Source of the DNA: Alkaliphilus transvaalensis ATCC 700919
GTDB taxonomy: Bacteria; Bacillota; Clostridia; Peptostreptococcales; Natronincolaceae
DNA: 64,000 nucleotides
Direction of reading: 5' to 3'
Assembly (NCBI RefSeq): GCF_000621485.1
Contig: NZ_JHYF01000002.1
Location: 310,001 to 374,000, forward strand
Made by a program: the position numbers and the translations under genes. Numbering within the stretch: position 1 is the first letter of the stretch; every line of letters begins with the position of its first letter. Under the pieces are notes generated by a model. It made no database searches, was not told the DNA's origin, and worked only from the letters and a program-made list of their open reading frames with translations. Positions 55,005 to 62,045 of the stretch are shown in pieces.

Positions 55005-55089
55005 GAAGAAATTACATAATTAAATTAAAAATATTTTTCATAACAAATATAATAATATAAGTTCATTCCTAGGTTTTATGCAACTTCTT
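55005..55089. repeat. Inverted-repeat element, AAGAAATTACAT arms (possible copy 3)
   Basis: GAAGAAATTACAT (55005-55017) and ATGCAACTTCTT (55078-55089) are imperfect reverse complements 85 bases apart end to end. Ends and size resemble the element at 52301-52387. It lies just left of the ars promoter. Confidence 0.35.
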
Positions 55090-55125
55090 TAATCAATAGA
55101 ATTAATAAAAAAAGAAGAGAAAAGA

Positions 55126-55154
55126 TTGACAAAAAACTAGTAAATTTATATACT
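55126..55154 (+). promoter_or_regulatory. Promoter of the arsenic resistance operon
   Basis: TTGACA (55126-55131), 17-base spacer and TATACT (55149-55154). Confidence 0.8.
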
Positions 55155-55156
55155 AT

Positions 55157-55184
55157 ATATAGATACATTGATATATATCTATAT
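55157..55184 (+). promoter_or_regulatory. Probable ArsR operator
   Basis: Perfect 9-bp inverted repeat ATATAGATA / TATCTATAT with a 10-base spacer, placed immediately after the -10. This is the usual location and dyad form for ArsR/SmtB repressor sites. Confidence 0.7.
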
Positions 55185-55208
55185 GAAAAAGAGGTGAAGA
55201 GAAACACA

Positions 55209-55565
55209 ATGGAAATGGAAGATAAGATCGAAATTTTTAAAGCTTTAGCCGATAAGAACAGGTTGTTAATTTTAGATATGCTTTCCTGTGGTGAGTTATG
55301 CGCTTGCGACATTATGGATGGATTGAAATTAACTCAACCTACTATTTCCCATCATATGAAAACCCTACAGCAAGCAGGAATCGTAAATGGGAGAAAAGAA
55401 GGAAAGTGGGTATTTTATTCAATCAATATGGAACGAATCGCAGAAATGCAAGAATTTGTTAAATATATAACCAATCCTAAGGATCAGTGCATCTGTGGAA
55501 ATGTCAGTAGTTATTGTTGTCAAACTGAGGATTGTCTAATCAACTTGGATGGTAAAAGACTATGA
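55209..55565 (+). CDS. arsR: Arsenic-responsive repressor, ArsR/SmtB family
   Basis: 118 residues if started at ATG 55209, 12 bases after GAGGTG; GTG 55194 in frame overlaps that site. Winged helix-turn-helix with ELCACDIM (Cys31, Cys33 in the recognition helix region), the arsenite-sensing pair of the ELCVCD type, followed by LTQPTISHHMKTLQQAGIV. Extra cysteines near the C-terminus (CICG, CCQTEDC) could bind metal. It should dissociate from the dyad at 55157-55184 on binding As(III). Its TGA overlaps the start of the selenoprotein gene by four bases. Confidence 0.93.
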   Translation: MEMEDKIEIFKALADKNRLLILDMLSCGELCACDIMDGLKLTQPTISHHMKTLQQAGIVNGRKEGKWVFYSINMERIAEMQEFVKYITNPKDQCICGNVSSYCCQTEDCLINLDGKRL

Positions 55566-55843
55566 AGATCTCAATAGAAGATGAGGCTATTCAATATATA
55601 ATAGCAAATGGAAAATCTGCAACAATTAGATACAGTAAAAAAGGATGATGTCATTCGGGCGTGATAGATGTACCAGTGATACATCTAGGTGAACCTGAAG
55701 GTAATCTGGAGGATTACAAAAGCAATAGGATAAATGGAGTTGTTCTTTATTATCCAGTTAAATTAGAAACTGAGAGAGAAGAAATAAAGATTTCACTGGC
55801 AAAATTATTAAAATGGAAAAAGCTACACTTAGAAGGATACTAA
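55562..55843 (+). CDS. Selenoprotein with a Sec-Cys pair, HesB-like/CC-Se motif type (in-frame TGA read as selenocysteine)
   Basis: 93 residues. ATG 55562 overlaps the arsR stop (ATGA). Codon 29 is TGA (55646-55648), directly followed by a Cys codon, giving the context KKG-Sec-C-HSG. The frame stays open on both sides and both halves form one small domain: helix, ATIRYSKKG, Sec-Cys, VPVIHLGEP, then YYPVKLE and a terminal KLHLEGY. Seventeen bases after the TGA a perfect 7-bp stem with a 7-base loop (55666-55686) is placed like a bacterial SECIS. The form resembles HesB/IscA-like proteins whose Gly-Cys-Cys is here Gly-Sec-Cys. A redox or As-binding role is inferred from the operon. Confidence 0.8.
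55666..55686 (+). promoter_or_regulatory. Candidate bacterial SECIS element
   Basis: AGATGTA pairs perfectly with TACATCT around loop CCAGTGA, inside the coding sequence downstream of the UGA. Bacterial SECIS elements lie about 16-37 bases after the UGA and have a G in the apical loop; the distance fits and a GU is present in the loop. Confidence 0.65.
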
Positions 55844-55918
55844 TGAAGCATATTATTAAAGCATATTATCCTAATAGTGTAAACTAAAGTATTTAACTAG
55901 GCATAGGAGGAGTTTTAT

Positions 55919-56320
55919 ATGAAAAAGAAAGTTGCATTTGTTTGTGTCCATAATTCGTGTCGTTCTCAAATGGCAGAGGGTTGGGCGAAGAAATTAGGCA
56001 GTCATGTACTAGAAGTATACTCAGCAGGAACAGAAAATTACCCAGAAGTAAAACCAGGGGCAGTTGAAGTTATGGAGGAAGCTGGAATAGACATGAGCGG
56101 TCATTACCCAAAGTTATTAAGCGACATTCCTGAAGAATTAGATATTTTAATCACTATGGGTTGTAACGTAGCCTGCCCATTTGTACCATGCAGTCATAGC
56201 GAAGACTGGGGGCTAGAAGACCCATCGGGTGGCCCAATTGAAGGATTCAGAAATACGAGGGATTTAATTAAAGTAAAGGTTGAAGAATTAATTAAAAGAG
56301 TTGAAAATAACCAGATATAG
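55919..56320 (+). CDS. arsC: Arsenate reductase, thioredoxin-coupled (LMW phosphatase fold)
   Basis: 133 residues. The P-loop C9-X5-R15 (CVHNSCR) is at the N-terminus and redox cysteines follow at 82, 86 and 91 (GCNVACPFVPC), as in the staphylococcal type that passes electrons to thioredoxin. It reduces arsenate to arsenite for export. AGGAGGAG precedes ATG 55919. Located between the selenoprotein and the exporter. Confidence 0.95.
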   Translation: MKKKVAFVCVHNSCRSQMAEGWAKKLGSHVLEVYSAGTENYPEVKPGAVEVMEEAGIDMSGHYPKLLSDIPEELDILITMGCNVACPFVPCSHSEDWGLEDPSGGPIEGFRNTRDLIKVKVEELIKRVENNQI

Positions 56321-56412
56321 CACAAACATTTGAATAGTGTATTTTTAAAATATTTACGTAGGTTATGTTAATGATATAAAATAAAAATTAAATTAATAGG
56401 GGGGTTATCGGT

Positions 56413-57486
56413 TTGAGTAATGAAATCAATAAAAAAGAAGGTAAAGGATTGGGATTTTTTGAAACCTATCTTACTGTTTGGGTCGCTGCTTGCATCCTAA
56501 TAGGTGTGGCAATTGGACAGTTTATGCCACAAGTACCAGAAGCTTTAAGTAAATTTACCTACTACGAAATTTCTATTCCAGTTGCTATTTTAATTTGGTT
56601 AATGATTTACCCTATGATGTTAAAAATCGACTTTACCAGTATTGTAGAGGCAACGAAAAAACCAAAGGGGCTAGTTGTAACTTGTGTTACTAACTGGTTA
56701 ATAAAGCCCTTTACAATGTATTTAATAGCGGCATTTTTCCTAAAGGGAGTATTTAGCGCCCTAATTCCTAGTGCATTAGCAAATGAATATGTAGCGGGAG
56801 CAGTAATTTTAGGGGCTGCACCTTGTACAGCAATGGTCTTTGTTTGGAGTCACTTAACTAAAGGTGACCCTGCCTACACCTTGGTACAGGTTGCAGTAAA
56901 TGATATTATCCTGTTATTCGCTTTTACTCCAATTGTTGCAATTCTGTTGGGGGTAACAGATGTGTTTGTTCCCTATGGTACATTGTTCTTATCTGTTATT
57001 CTATTTATTGTAATTCCCTTTGTAGGTGGATATTTCTCTAGAAAGTATATTGTGGAGAATAAAGGGATAGAGTACTTTGAGAATGTATTTTTAAAGAAGT
57101 TTGATCATGTAACAATTGTAGGTTTATTGCTAACATTAATTATTATCTTTACCTTCCAAGGGGATGTTATTATTAGTAATCCACTACACATTGCATTAAT
57201 CGCTATACCATTAACCATCCAAACCTTCTTTATTTTTGCCATCGCTTACGGGTGGGCTAAAGCTTGGAAATTGCCCCATAGTGTAGCAGCTCCTGCCGGG
57301 ATGATTGGTGCAAGTAATTTCTTTGAGTTAGCTGTAGCAGTAGCCATCTCACTGTTTGGATTAAACTCAGGCGCTACTTTAGCAACTGTAGTAGGGGTAT
57401 TAGTAGAGGTACCTGTAATGTTGGCATTGGTTAGAATTGCTAATAAAACTAGACATTGGTTTCCTGAAATAGCAAAAGGTAATTAA
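56413..57486 (+). CDS. arsB: Arsenite efflux transporter, ACR3 family
   Basis: 357 residues from TTG 56413, nine bases after a GGGGGG stretch. Ten predicted spans. The conserved Cys in GAAPCTAMVFVWSHL and the late GASNFFELAVAVAISLFGLNSGA segment identify ACR3 rather than the unrelated ArsB fold; the symbol acr3 is equally apt. It exports arsenite and may work alone or with the ArsA subunits downstream. The 249 bases after it show no gene or clear terminator. Confidence 0.95.
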   Translation: MSNEINKKEGKGLGFFETYLTVWVAACILIGVAIGQFMPQVPEALSKFTYYEISIPVAILIWLMIYPMMLKIDFTSIVEATKKPKGLVVTCVTNWLIKPFTMYLIAAFFLKGVFSALIPSALANEYVAGAVILGAAPCTAMVFVWSHLTKGDPAYTLVQVAVNDIILLFAFTPIVAILLGVTDVFVPYGTLFLSVILFIVIPFVGGYFSRKYIVENKGIEYFENVFLKKFDHVTIVGLLLTLIIIFTFQGDVIISNPLHIALIAIPLTIQTFFIFAIAYGWAKAWKLPHSVAAPAGMIGASNFFELAVAVAISLFGLNSGATLATVVGVLVEVPVMLALVRIANKTRHWFPEIAKGN

Positions 57487-57735
57487 GTCTAAAGTTAATT
57501 AAGTTTATAGAAGAAATTTAACTAAATAGATATTAGCAACGATTTTATATATATTTTATGGAAAATTGTGGGTAGAATCTCAAATTAGATAAAAGATTGA
57601 TATCAAATTAAATAAATATATATTTTAAAATTAGATCTATTTGTTATGCTCTGCTATTGTAATTAGATAGTTAGAAATGGAAAAGTAAATCCATTTTTAA
57701 TAAAAAAATAATTTAGGGGAAAGGAATGAAGTTTA

Positions 57736-58035
57736 ATGAGAATAGAAGTTTATGATCCACCAATGTGTTGTTCTACAGGGATCTGTGGACCTAGTGTAGA
57801 TGATCATTTAGTAAAGGTTAAGGAAAATCTTGAAACATTAAAGCAGAAGTACCCAGAGGCTGTTGTAGAACGCTACATGATTACCCAACAACCATTAAAG
57901 TTTAGAGAAAATGAAGCAGTATATCAATTGGTTAAAGAAAAAGGGAGAGATGTATTGCCTATTACCACCGTTAATGGGGTAGTAATCAAGGAGAAAGAAT
58001 ACCCAACCTTAGAAGAAATTGAAAACCATTTATAG
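57736..58035 (+). CDS. arsD: Arsenite metallochaperone ArsD
   Basis: 99 residues. VYDPPMCCSTGICGPSVD carries the As(III)-binding cysteines 11, 12 and 17. The protein is shorter than the E. coli plasmid ArsD (about 120) because the C-terminal vicinal Cys pairs are absent. ArsD delivers arsenite to ArsA, and the arsA genes follow at once. The ribosome binding site is weak (GGGGAAAGGAATG, some 13 bases upstream). Confidence 0.94.
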   Translation: MRIEVYDPPMCCSTGICGPSVDDHLVKVKENLETLKQKYPEAVVERYMITQQPLKFRENEAVYQLVKEKGRDVLPITTVNGVVIKEKEYPTLEEIENHL

Positions 58036-58047
58036 GAGATGAGTAAT

Positions 58048-58935
58048 ATGCAAACTAAGTTTATACTGTTCTCTGGTAAAGGCGGAGTAGGTAAAACCTC
58101 TATGGCTTCTACCACAGCAGTATATTATGCAGAAAAAGGATGCAAAACCCTGATTGTTACTACAGATCCAGCTGCTAACTTATCAGATGTCTTTGAACAA
58201 GAAATCGGTCATAAGATTACGCCAATCGAAGGAGTACAAAATCTTTATGCGATGGAAATAGACCCAGATAAAGCAACCGATGAATATAAAGAAAGATCCC
58301 TTGCTCCAATGAGGGAATTATTCGATGAGGATTTAATCAAGGTAGCAGAGGAACAACTAAGTGGACCTTGTACAGAAGAAATGGCTGCCTTTGATAAGTT
58401 TATAGACTTTATGGAAACAGATGACTATGAAGTCGTTATTTTTGATACTGCTCCTACTGGTCATACGATTCGTTTGTTAGAATTACCTGTAGATTGGAGT
58501 CGCCACATAGAGGAAAGCGCTAAAGGTAGCGGTCAAACCTGTATGGGCCCTGTAGCCTTAATTCAAGATAGTAAGAAAAAATATGATAATGCCATTGCTA
58601 AATTAAGAGACTTTAATCAGACAGACTTTATATTTGTTATGCAACCAGAGGAAACCTCCCTACAAGAGACCTTAAGGTCTTCGCATGATCTTGAAGAAAT
58701 TGGGATTCACACAACAAAGGTAATTATAAACGGATTAATTCCAGAAGCTGAAACGATAGTACCTTTCTTCAAAGGAAAATATGATCGTCAACAGGTAGTC
58801 ATTGAAAAAGCAAAGGAGCTATTTAGTCAATTACCAATTCAAACGATGGAGTTATTCGACACTGAGCTAAAAGGTGTAGATATGTTTAAAAGAAGTGCAG
58901 AAAAACTCTTTCAAGGAAGTGATTCTAATGAATAA
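58048..58935 (+). CDS. arsA: Arsenite-transporting ATPase, half-size subunit 1
   Basis: 295 residues from ATG 58048, nine bases after TAGGAG (ATG 58039 abuts the site). Deviant Walker A GKGGVGKT at about 10-17, the DTAPTGHT motif, and As-site cysteines: Cys108 in GPCTEEMAAF and Cys165 in QTCMGP, corresponding to positions 113 and 172 of the fused E. coli ArsA. It represents the A1 half of the usual 580-residue protein. It overlaps the second half-gene by eight bases. Confidence 0.94.
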   Translation: MQTKFILFSGKGGVGKTSMASTTAVYYAEKGCKTLIVTTDPAANLSDVFEQEIGHKITPIEGVQNLYAMEIDPDKATDEYKERSLAPMRELFDEDLIKVAEEQLSGPCTEEMAAFDKFIDFMETDDYEVVIFDTAPTGHTIRLLELPVDWSRHIEESAKGSGQTCMGPVALIQDSKKKYDNAIAKLRDFNQTDFIFVMQPEETSLQETLRSSHDLEEIGIHTTKVIINGLIPEAETIVPFFKGKYDRQQVVIEKAKELFSQLPIQTMELFDTELKGVDMFKRSAEKLFQGSDSNE

Positions 58936-59818
58936 ATTAGCAAATATACTGTATCCAATCAACAGCCAACGAAAAAATATCTTTTTCTCAGGAAAAGGTG
59001 GCGTAGGAAAAACATCGATGGCTTGTATCACAGCAGTTGAAACAGCTAATAAAGGTTATAAAACACTACTACTAACAACAGATCCAGCCGCCCACATTGG
59101 CAATGTATTAGATCAACCCGTTGGTGATAAAATTACAAAAGTTATAGGAATAGATAACCTATTTGCTGCTAAGATTGATCAAAAGAAGGCAACTGAAGAA
59201 TATAAACAGAATGTATTAAGGGAGGCAGAATCAAAATTTGATGCTGCAACAATTATGGCAATGAAGGAAGAACTAGATTCTCCTTGTACAGAAGAAATGG
59301 CCGCTTTTCAGAAATTTATTGAATTTGCAAGCTTAGAAGACTATCAAGTAATCGTTTTTGATACAGCCCCTACTGGCCATACCTTAAGGATGTTAGAATT
59401 GCCTATGGATTGGAGTAAACAAATACAACTAAAGGCAGGGATTTCTACTGAAATTAGTGAAGTAGATCAAAAGCAAAAGGATGCCTTTGATAAAGTAATC
59501 GATATGATGAAAAATAAAGAGACAACGACCTTTGCTTTTGTAATGTACCCCGAAAAAACCCCTATTGTTGAAGCTTATCGTGCATCAAAGGAACTGGAAA
59601 CACTAGAGATTAAAACGCAACTAGTTGTGGCGAACTTAATTATTCCAGAAGAAGAGGCCATAACACCCTTCTATCAAAATAGAAGAAAGATGCAGTTAGG
59701 CTATATTGATGAAATGAAGGATACCTTTAGAGATGCTGAGCTTTTAAGGGTACCTATGTATGGAGAAGAAATAAAAGGTTTAGAGATGTTAAAGAGAATT
59801 GCAGAAGAAGTTTTTTAA
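58928..59818 (+). CDS. arsA: Arsenite-transporting ATPase, half-size subunit 2
   Basis: 296 residues from ATG 58928, AAGGAAG being eight bases upstream. P-loop GKGGVGKT near 22-29, DTAPTGHT, and one As-site cysteine (Cys120 in SPCTEEMAAF, equivalent to Cys422 of E. coli ArsA); the Cys165 counterpart is missing, as in the A2 half. The pair would assemble as a heterodimer in place of a fused ArsA, as described for Alkaliphilus metalliredigens. Last gene of the operon. Confidence 0.93.
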   Translation: MNKLANILYPINSQRKNIFFSGKGGVGKTSMACITAVETANKGYKTLLLTTDPAAHIGNVLDQPVGDKITKVIGIDNLFAAKIDQKKATEEYKQNVLREAESKFDAATIMAMKEELDSPCTEEMAAFQKFIEFASLEDYQVIVFDTAPTGHTLRMLELPMDWSKQIQLKAGISTEISEVDQKQKDAFDKVIDMMKNKETTTFAFVMYPEKTPIVEAYRASKELETLEIKTQLVVANLIIPEEEAITPFYQNRRKMQLGYIDEMKDTFRDAELLRVPMYGEEIKGLEMLKRIAEEVF

Positions 59819-59850
59819 AAAATCAAATATTAAAAACTAAAAATACAAAC

Positions 59851-60402
59851 CTAATTTAATGGACTCTTCTCTGGGGTCCATTTTTTTGTAATAAAAATAG
59901 CAAACAAAATCAATAATGTTGCTAAAGTAATACCAATTAGGTCTATTCCCACATCTATTAAACTGGCAACCCTACCATCAGTAAATGACTGACGATATTC
60001 ATCTAATGCAGCTATGATGGCAGTAATTAAATAGGCTAGAAAGGCAGCAGATATCGACCGCTTTGTATATTGATTTAATAAAAAGAATATGACTATCGTT
60101 AAAATGAAAAAGACAACAACATGGGCAATTTTTCTTAAAATGAATTCGATAATAATTGGATTTGCTTTAGCATAAGCATAAAAATCATTACCAGCAGTAC
60201 GTATTGGATTTAATTCATTCATGTTTACTGGTAGCCGATGGGCAATTAGTTCAGAGATTTTAATAAATATACTATCAAACCTTAATAAAAGGGAGTTTAA
60301 TTGACTTAAAATAGGCACAACCCTTAAGCCGGGGATTGAAGATAAGTAGAAGATCCCTCCTACTACAATAATGACTATAATCCAAGCATTTAATTTTCTC
60401 AT
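59851..60402 (-). CDS. VanZ family membrane protein
   Basis: 183 residues from ATG at 60402 (GAAAGGA upstream on that strand); the longer frame to 60456 lacks a site. Four spans with the VanZ pattern: FILRKIAHVVVFFILTIVIFF, then AALDEYRQSFTDGRVASLIDVGIDLIG. VanZ proteins give low-level teicoplanin resistance in enterococci, but most chromosomal members have unknown roles. Convergent with the ars operon. Confidence 0.9.
   Translation of the reverse strand: MRKLNAWIIVIIVVGGIFYLSSIPGLRVVPILSQLNSLLLRFDSIFIKISELIAHRLPVNMNELNPIRTAGNDFYAYAKANPIIIEFILRKIAHVVVFFILTIVIFFLLNQYTKRSISAAFLAYLITAIIAALDEYRQSFTDGRVASLIDVGIDLIGITLATLLILFAIFITKKWTPEKSPLN
59858..59888. terminator. Terminator of the ars operon, inside the 3' end of the convergent vanZ-like gene
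   Basis: AATGGACTC pairs with GGGTCCATT (one wobble), followed by seven Ts. It lies within the last codons of the vanZ-like gene on the - strand. Confidence 0.8.
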
Positions 60403-60718
60403 GGCATTTTTCCTTTCTTTGTAACTGATAAAAAGATATGCTTTAAATAGAAACAAAATAGATAGTAACGATAAATAATAATAAATTAGATTTTAAAATT
60501 AACATTAATAATATTCTATTTAATTTAGAAAAACTCCTTTATTGTTGCTAATAAAAGGTAAAAATATATATGAAATTAAAATTACAGAGTATAATAATAA
60601 AAAAGTATAGTAATCAAAAAAATCTCTATAACAGAGTTAAAAAAAACTGATATATCTATATGAGCAATGAGAAACTATTAAAAAATATAGGCAACTAATG
60701 AAAGAAAGGAAGTTTTGT
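60403..60718. other. AT-rich divergent intergenic region, no gene seen
   Basis: About 316 bases between the divergent vanZ-like and Nudix genes. Two TATAAT-like boxes occur near 60590-60615 without convincing -35 partners. No ORF with a ribosome binding site. Confidence 0.5.
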
Positions 60719-61129
60719 ATGATTGAAGTAGTAGCAGCAATTATCTATAATGATACAGGGGAAATCATGATCGCTAAACGAAGGAAAGGAAAATCTCTAG
60801 AAGGTTTTTGGGAATTTCCTGGTGGAAAAATTGAAGCAGGAGAAACACCAGAAGTGAGCCTAAAACGGGAGCTACTGGAAGAGATGCAGGTGGAAATTAA
60901 TATAGAGAAATACTTTGATACAAATATTCATGACTATGGCGATTTTAAGATAAAATTAATAGCCTTTATAGCTAAAATTACGAAGGGAAATATAAAGTTA
61001 AAGGATCACGATGAGATCAAATGGGTTACGGCGAAGGCGTTAAAAAATTATAAAATTGCTCCGGCAGATATTCCTTTTGTGGAGGGAATACACCCACCAG
61101 CAGGAATAAACCCCAAACAACTAGAATAA
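60719..61129 (+). CDS. Nudix hydrolase, MutT-like (8-oxo-dGTP diphosphatase type)
   Basis: 136 residues from ATG 60719, six bases after AAAGGAAG; ATG 60698 in frame has no site. The Nudix box GKIEAGETPEVSLKRELLEE is intact in its catalytic residues (GX5E, REL, EE), but the following position reads MQV rather than the usual xGV. FWEFPGGK and the ITxPADxPFV-like end (YKIAPADIPFV) fit MutT/CTP pyrophosphohydrolase relatives. Likely cleans up oxidised nucleotides. Confidence 0.9.
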   Translation: MIEVVAAIIYNDTGEIMIAKRRKGKSLEGFWEFPGGKIEAGETPEVSLKRELLEEMQVEINIEKYFDTNIHDYGDFKIKLIAFIAKITKGNIKLKDHDEIKWVTAKALKNYKIAPADIPFVEGIHPPAGINPKQLE

Positions 61130-61160
61130 AATCATATAACATCCTTAAAGGAGGTCTAAT

Positions 61161-62024
61161 ATGAAAGTTTCTAAAAAACAAAAGTTTATAATTATTATAA
61201 TATTAGTAATGGTAGTCTTAATCGCTAACAAAATAAAAAAAGAAAATTGGAATCTATCCTACTTAATGGCTCCCGAAAGTATACGAATAGATGGACAATT
61301 AATTGTAGAAGATGGACTGGTGATAATCAAACCTTTAGAACTTATTAAAAATTTTAGAGGAATTACCCTAAGGGCAGAAGTTGAGTTAGGTGAAGAATTA
61401 AAAAATCAAGGCTTTTACTTTCGCCAATTCCCTAATTTAGGTTTAGAAAGAAATACTCAATTAAATATAGTAGAATGGGGAACACCCTATATAAGAGGAA
61501 CCTACCCTACTTCTATTAAAGAAAAATTTTATCCGGGTGGCCAGTATCTAGAGTACTTTTATCCTTTTACCGAGCTACCCTATCAAAAGGGAGATGGCCT
61601 AACCCTTGTTTTTTATAGAGGATATATCGAAAAGGAATTAAATGAAATATATCCTATAGAATTAAATCAAAAGAAATATATCAAATTTAATGGGCTTGGA
61701 GAATTTGAAATTGATCTTAATAAGGGAGCGAATGTCATTAATTCTTCTTCCCTTATTCGTAGCTGCAATGGCTATAGCATGGATGTTTATTACCAAGTGT
61801 ATAGTCTACTAGAAGACAGAAAAATGCTACCCAGAGGTGGCGAAGGTAGGGGAAGTGGTACAAGGGAGGCCATGACCTATAACCATAAATATACTGTAGA
61901 TCCTGATTTCTGGGAAGGAGACCTTCAACTTGAGATACATTCTATTTCTTTCACTATTGAACCTAAAGATTTAGATAAGTATCCTACCCTAGAGATTCTA
62001 ATGGGAAATTCATCTATTAAATAA
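61161..62024 (+). CDS. Membrane-anchored extracytoplasmic protein, unknown function
   Basis: 287 residues after AAGGAGG. One N-terminal span (about 8-22) and a beta-rich remainder with many aromatic residues (GFYFRQFPNLGLE, QYLEYFYPFTELPYQKGDGLTLVFYRGY, FWEGDLQLEIHSISF). No lipobox, no catalytic motif and no family I recognise. A Gly/Arg-rich stretch (PRGGEGRGSGTRE) is near 225-237. It lies 31 bases after the Nudix gene and 21 before the M24 gene, so probably one operon. Confidence 0.75.
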   Translation: MKVSKKQKFIIIIILVMVVLIANKIKKENWNLSYLMAPESIRIDGQLIVEDGLVIIKPLELIKNFRGITLRAEVELGEELKNQGFYFRQFPNLGLERNTQLNIVEWGTPYIRGTYPTSIKEKFYPGGQYLEYFYPFTELPYQKGDGLTLVFYRGYIEKELNEIYPIELNQKKYIKFNGLGEFEIDLNKGANVINSSSLIRSCNGYSMDVYYQVYSLLEDRKMLPRGGEGRGSGTREAMTYNHKYTVDPDFWEGDLQLEIHSISFTIEPKDLDKYPTLEILMGNSSIK

Positions 62025-62045
62025 TATAATCAAGGGGGGCTTAAT

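Noticed and set aside
54796-55208. tRNA-adjacent integration site (att) for a mobile island carrying the ars genes
   Set aside because: No duplicate of the tRNA 3' end, integrase or transposase is visible in the window, and the ars genes have the same AT-rich character as their neighbours.
55661-55843. A 60-codon ORF starting at GTG 55661
   Set aside because: It is the 3' part of the selenoprotein frame after the TGA. It has no ribosome binding site, and the frame continues upstream to ATG 55562.
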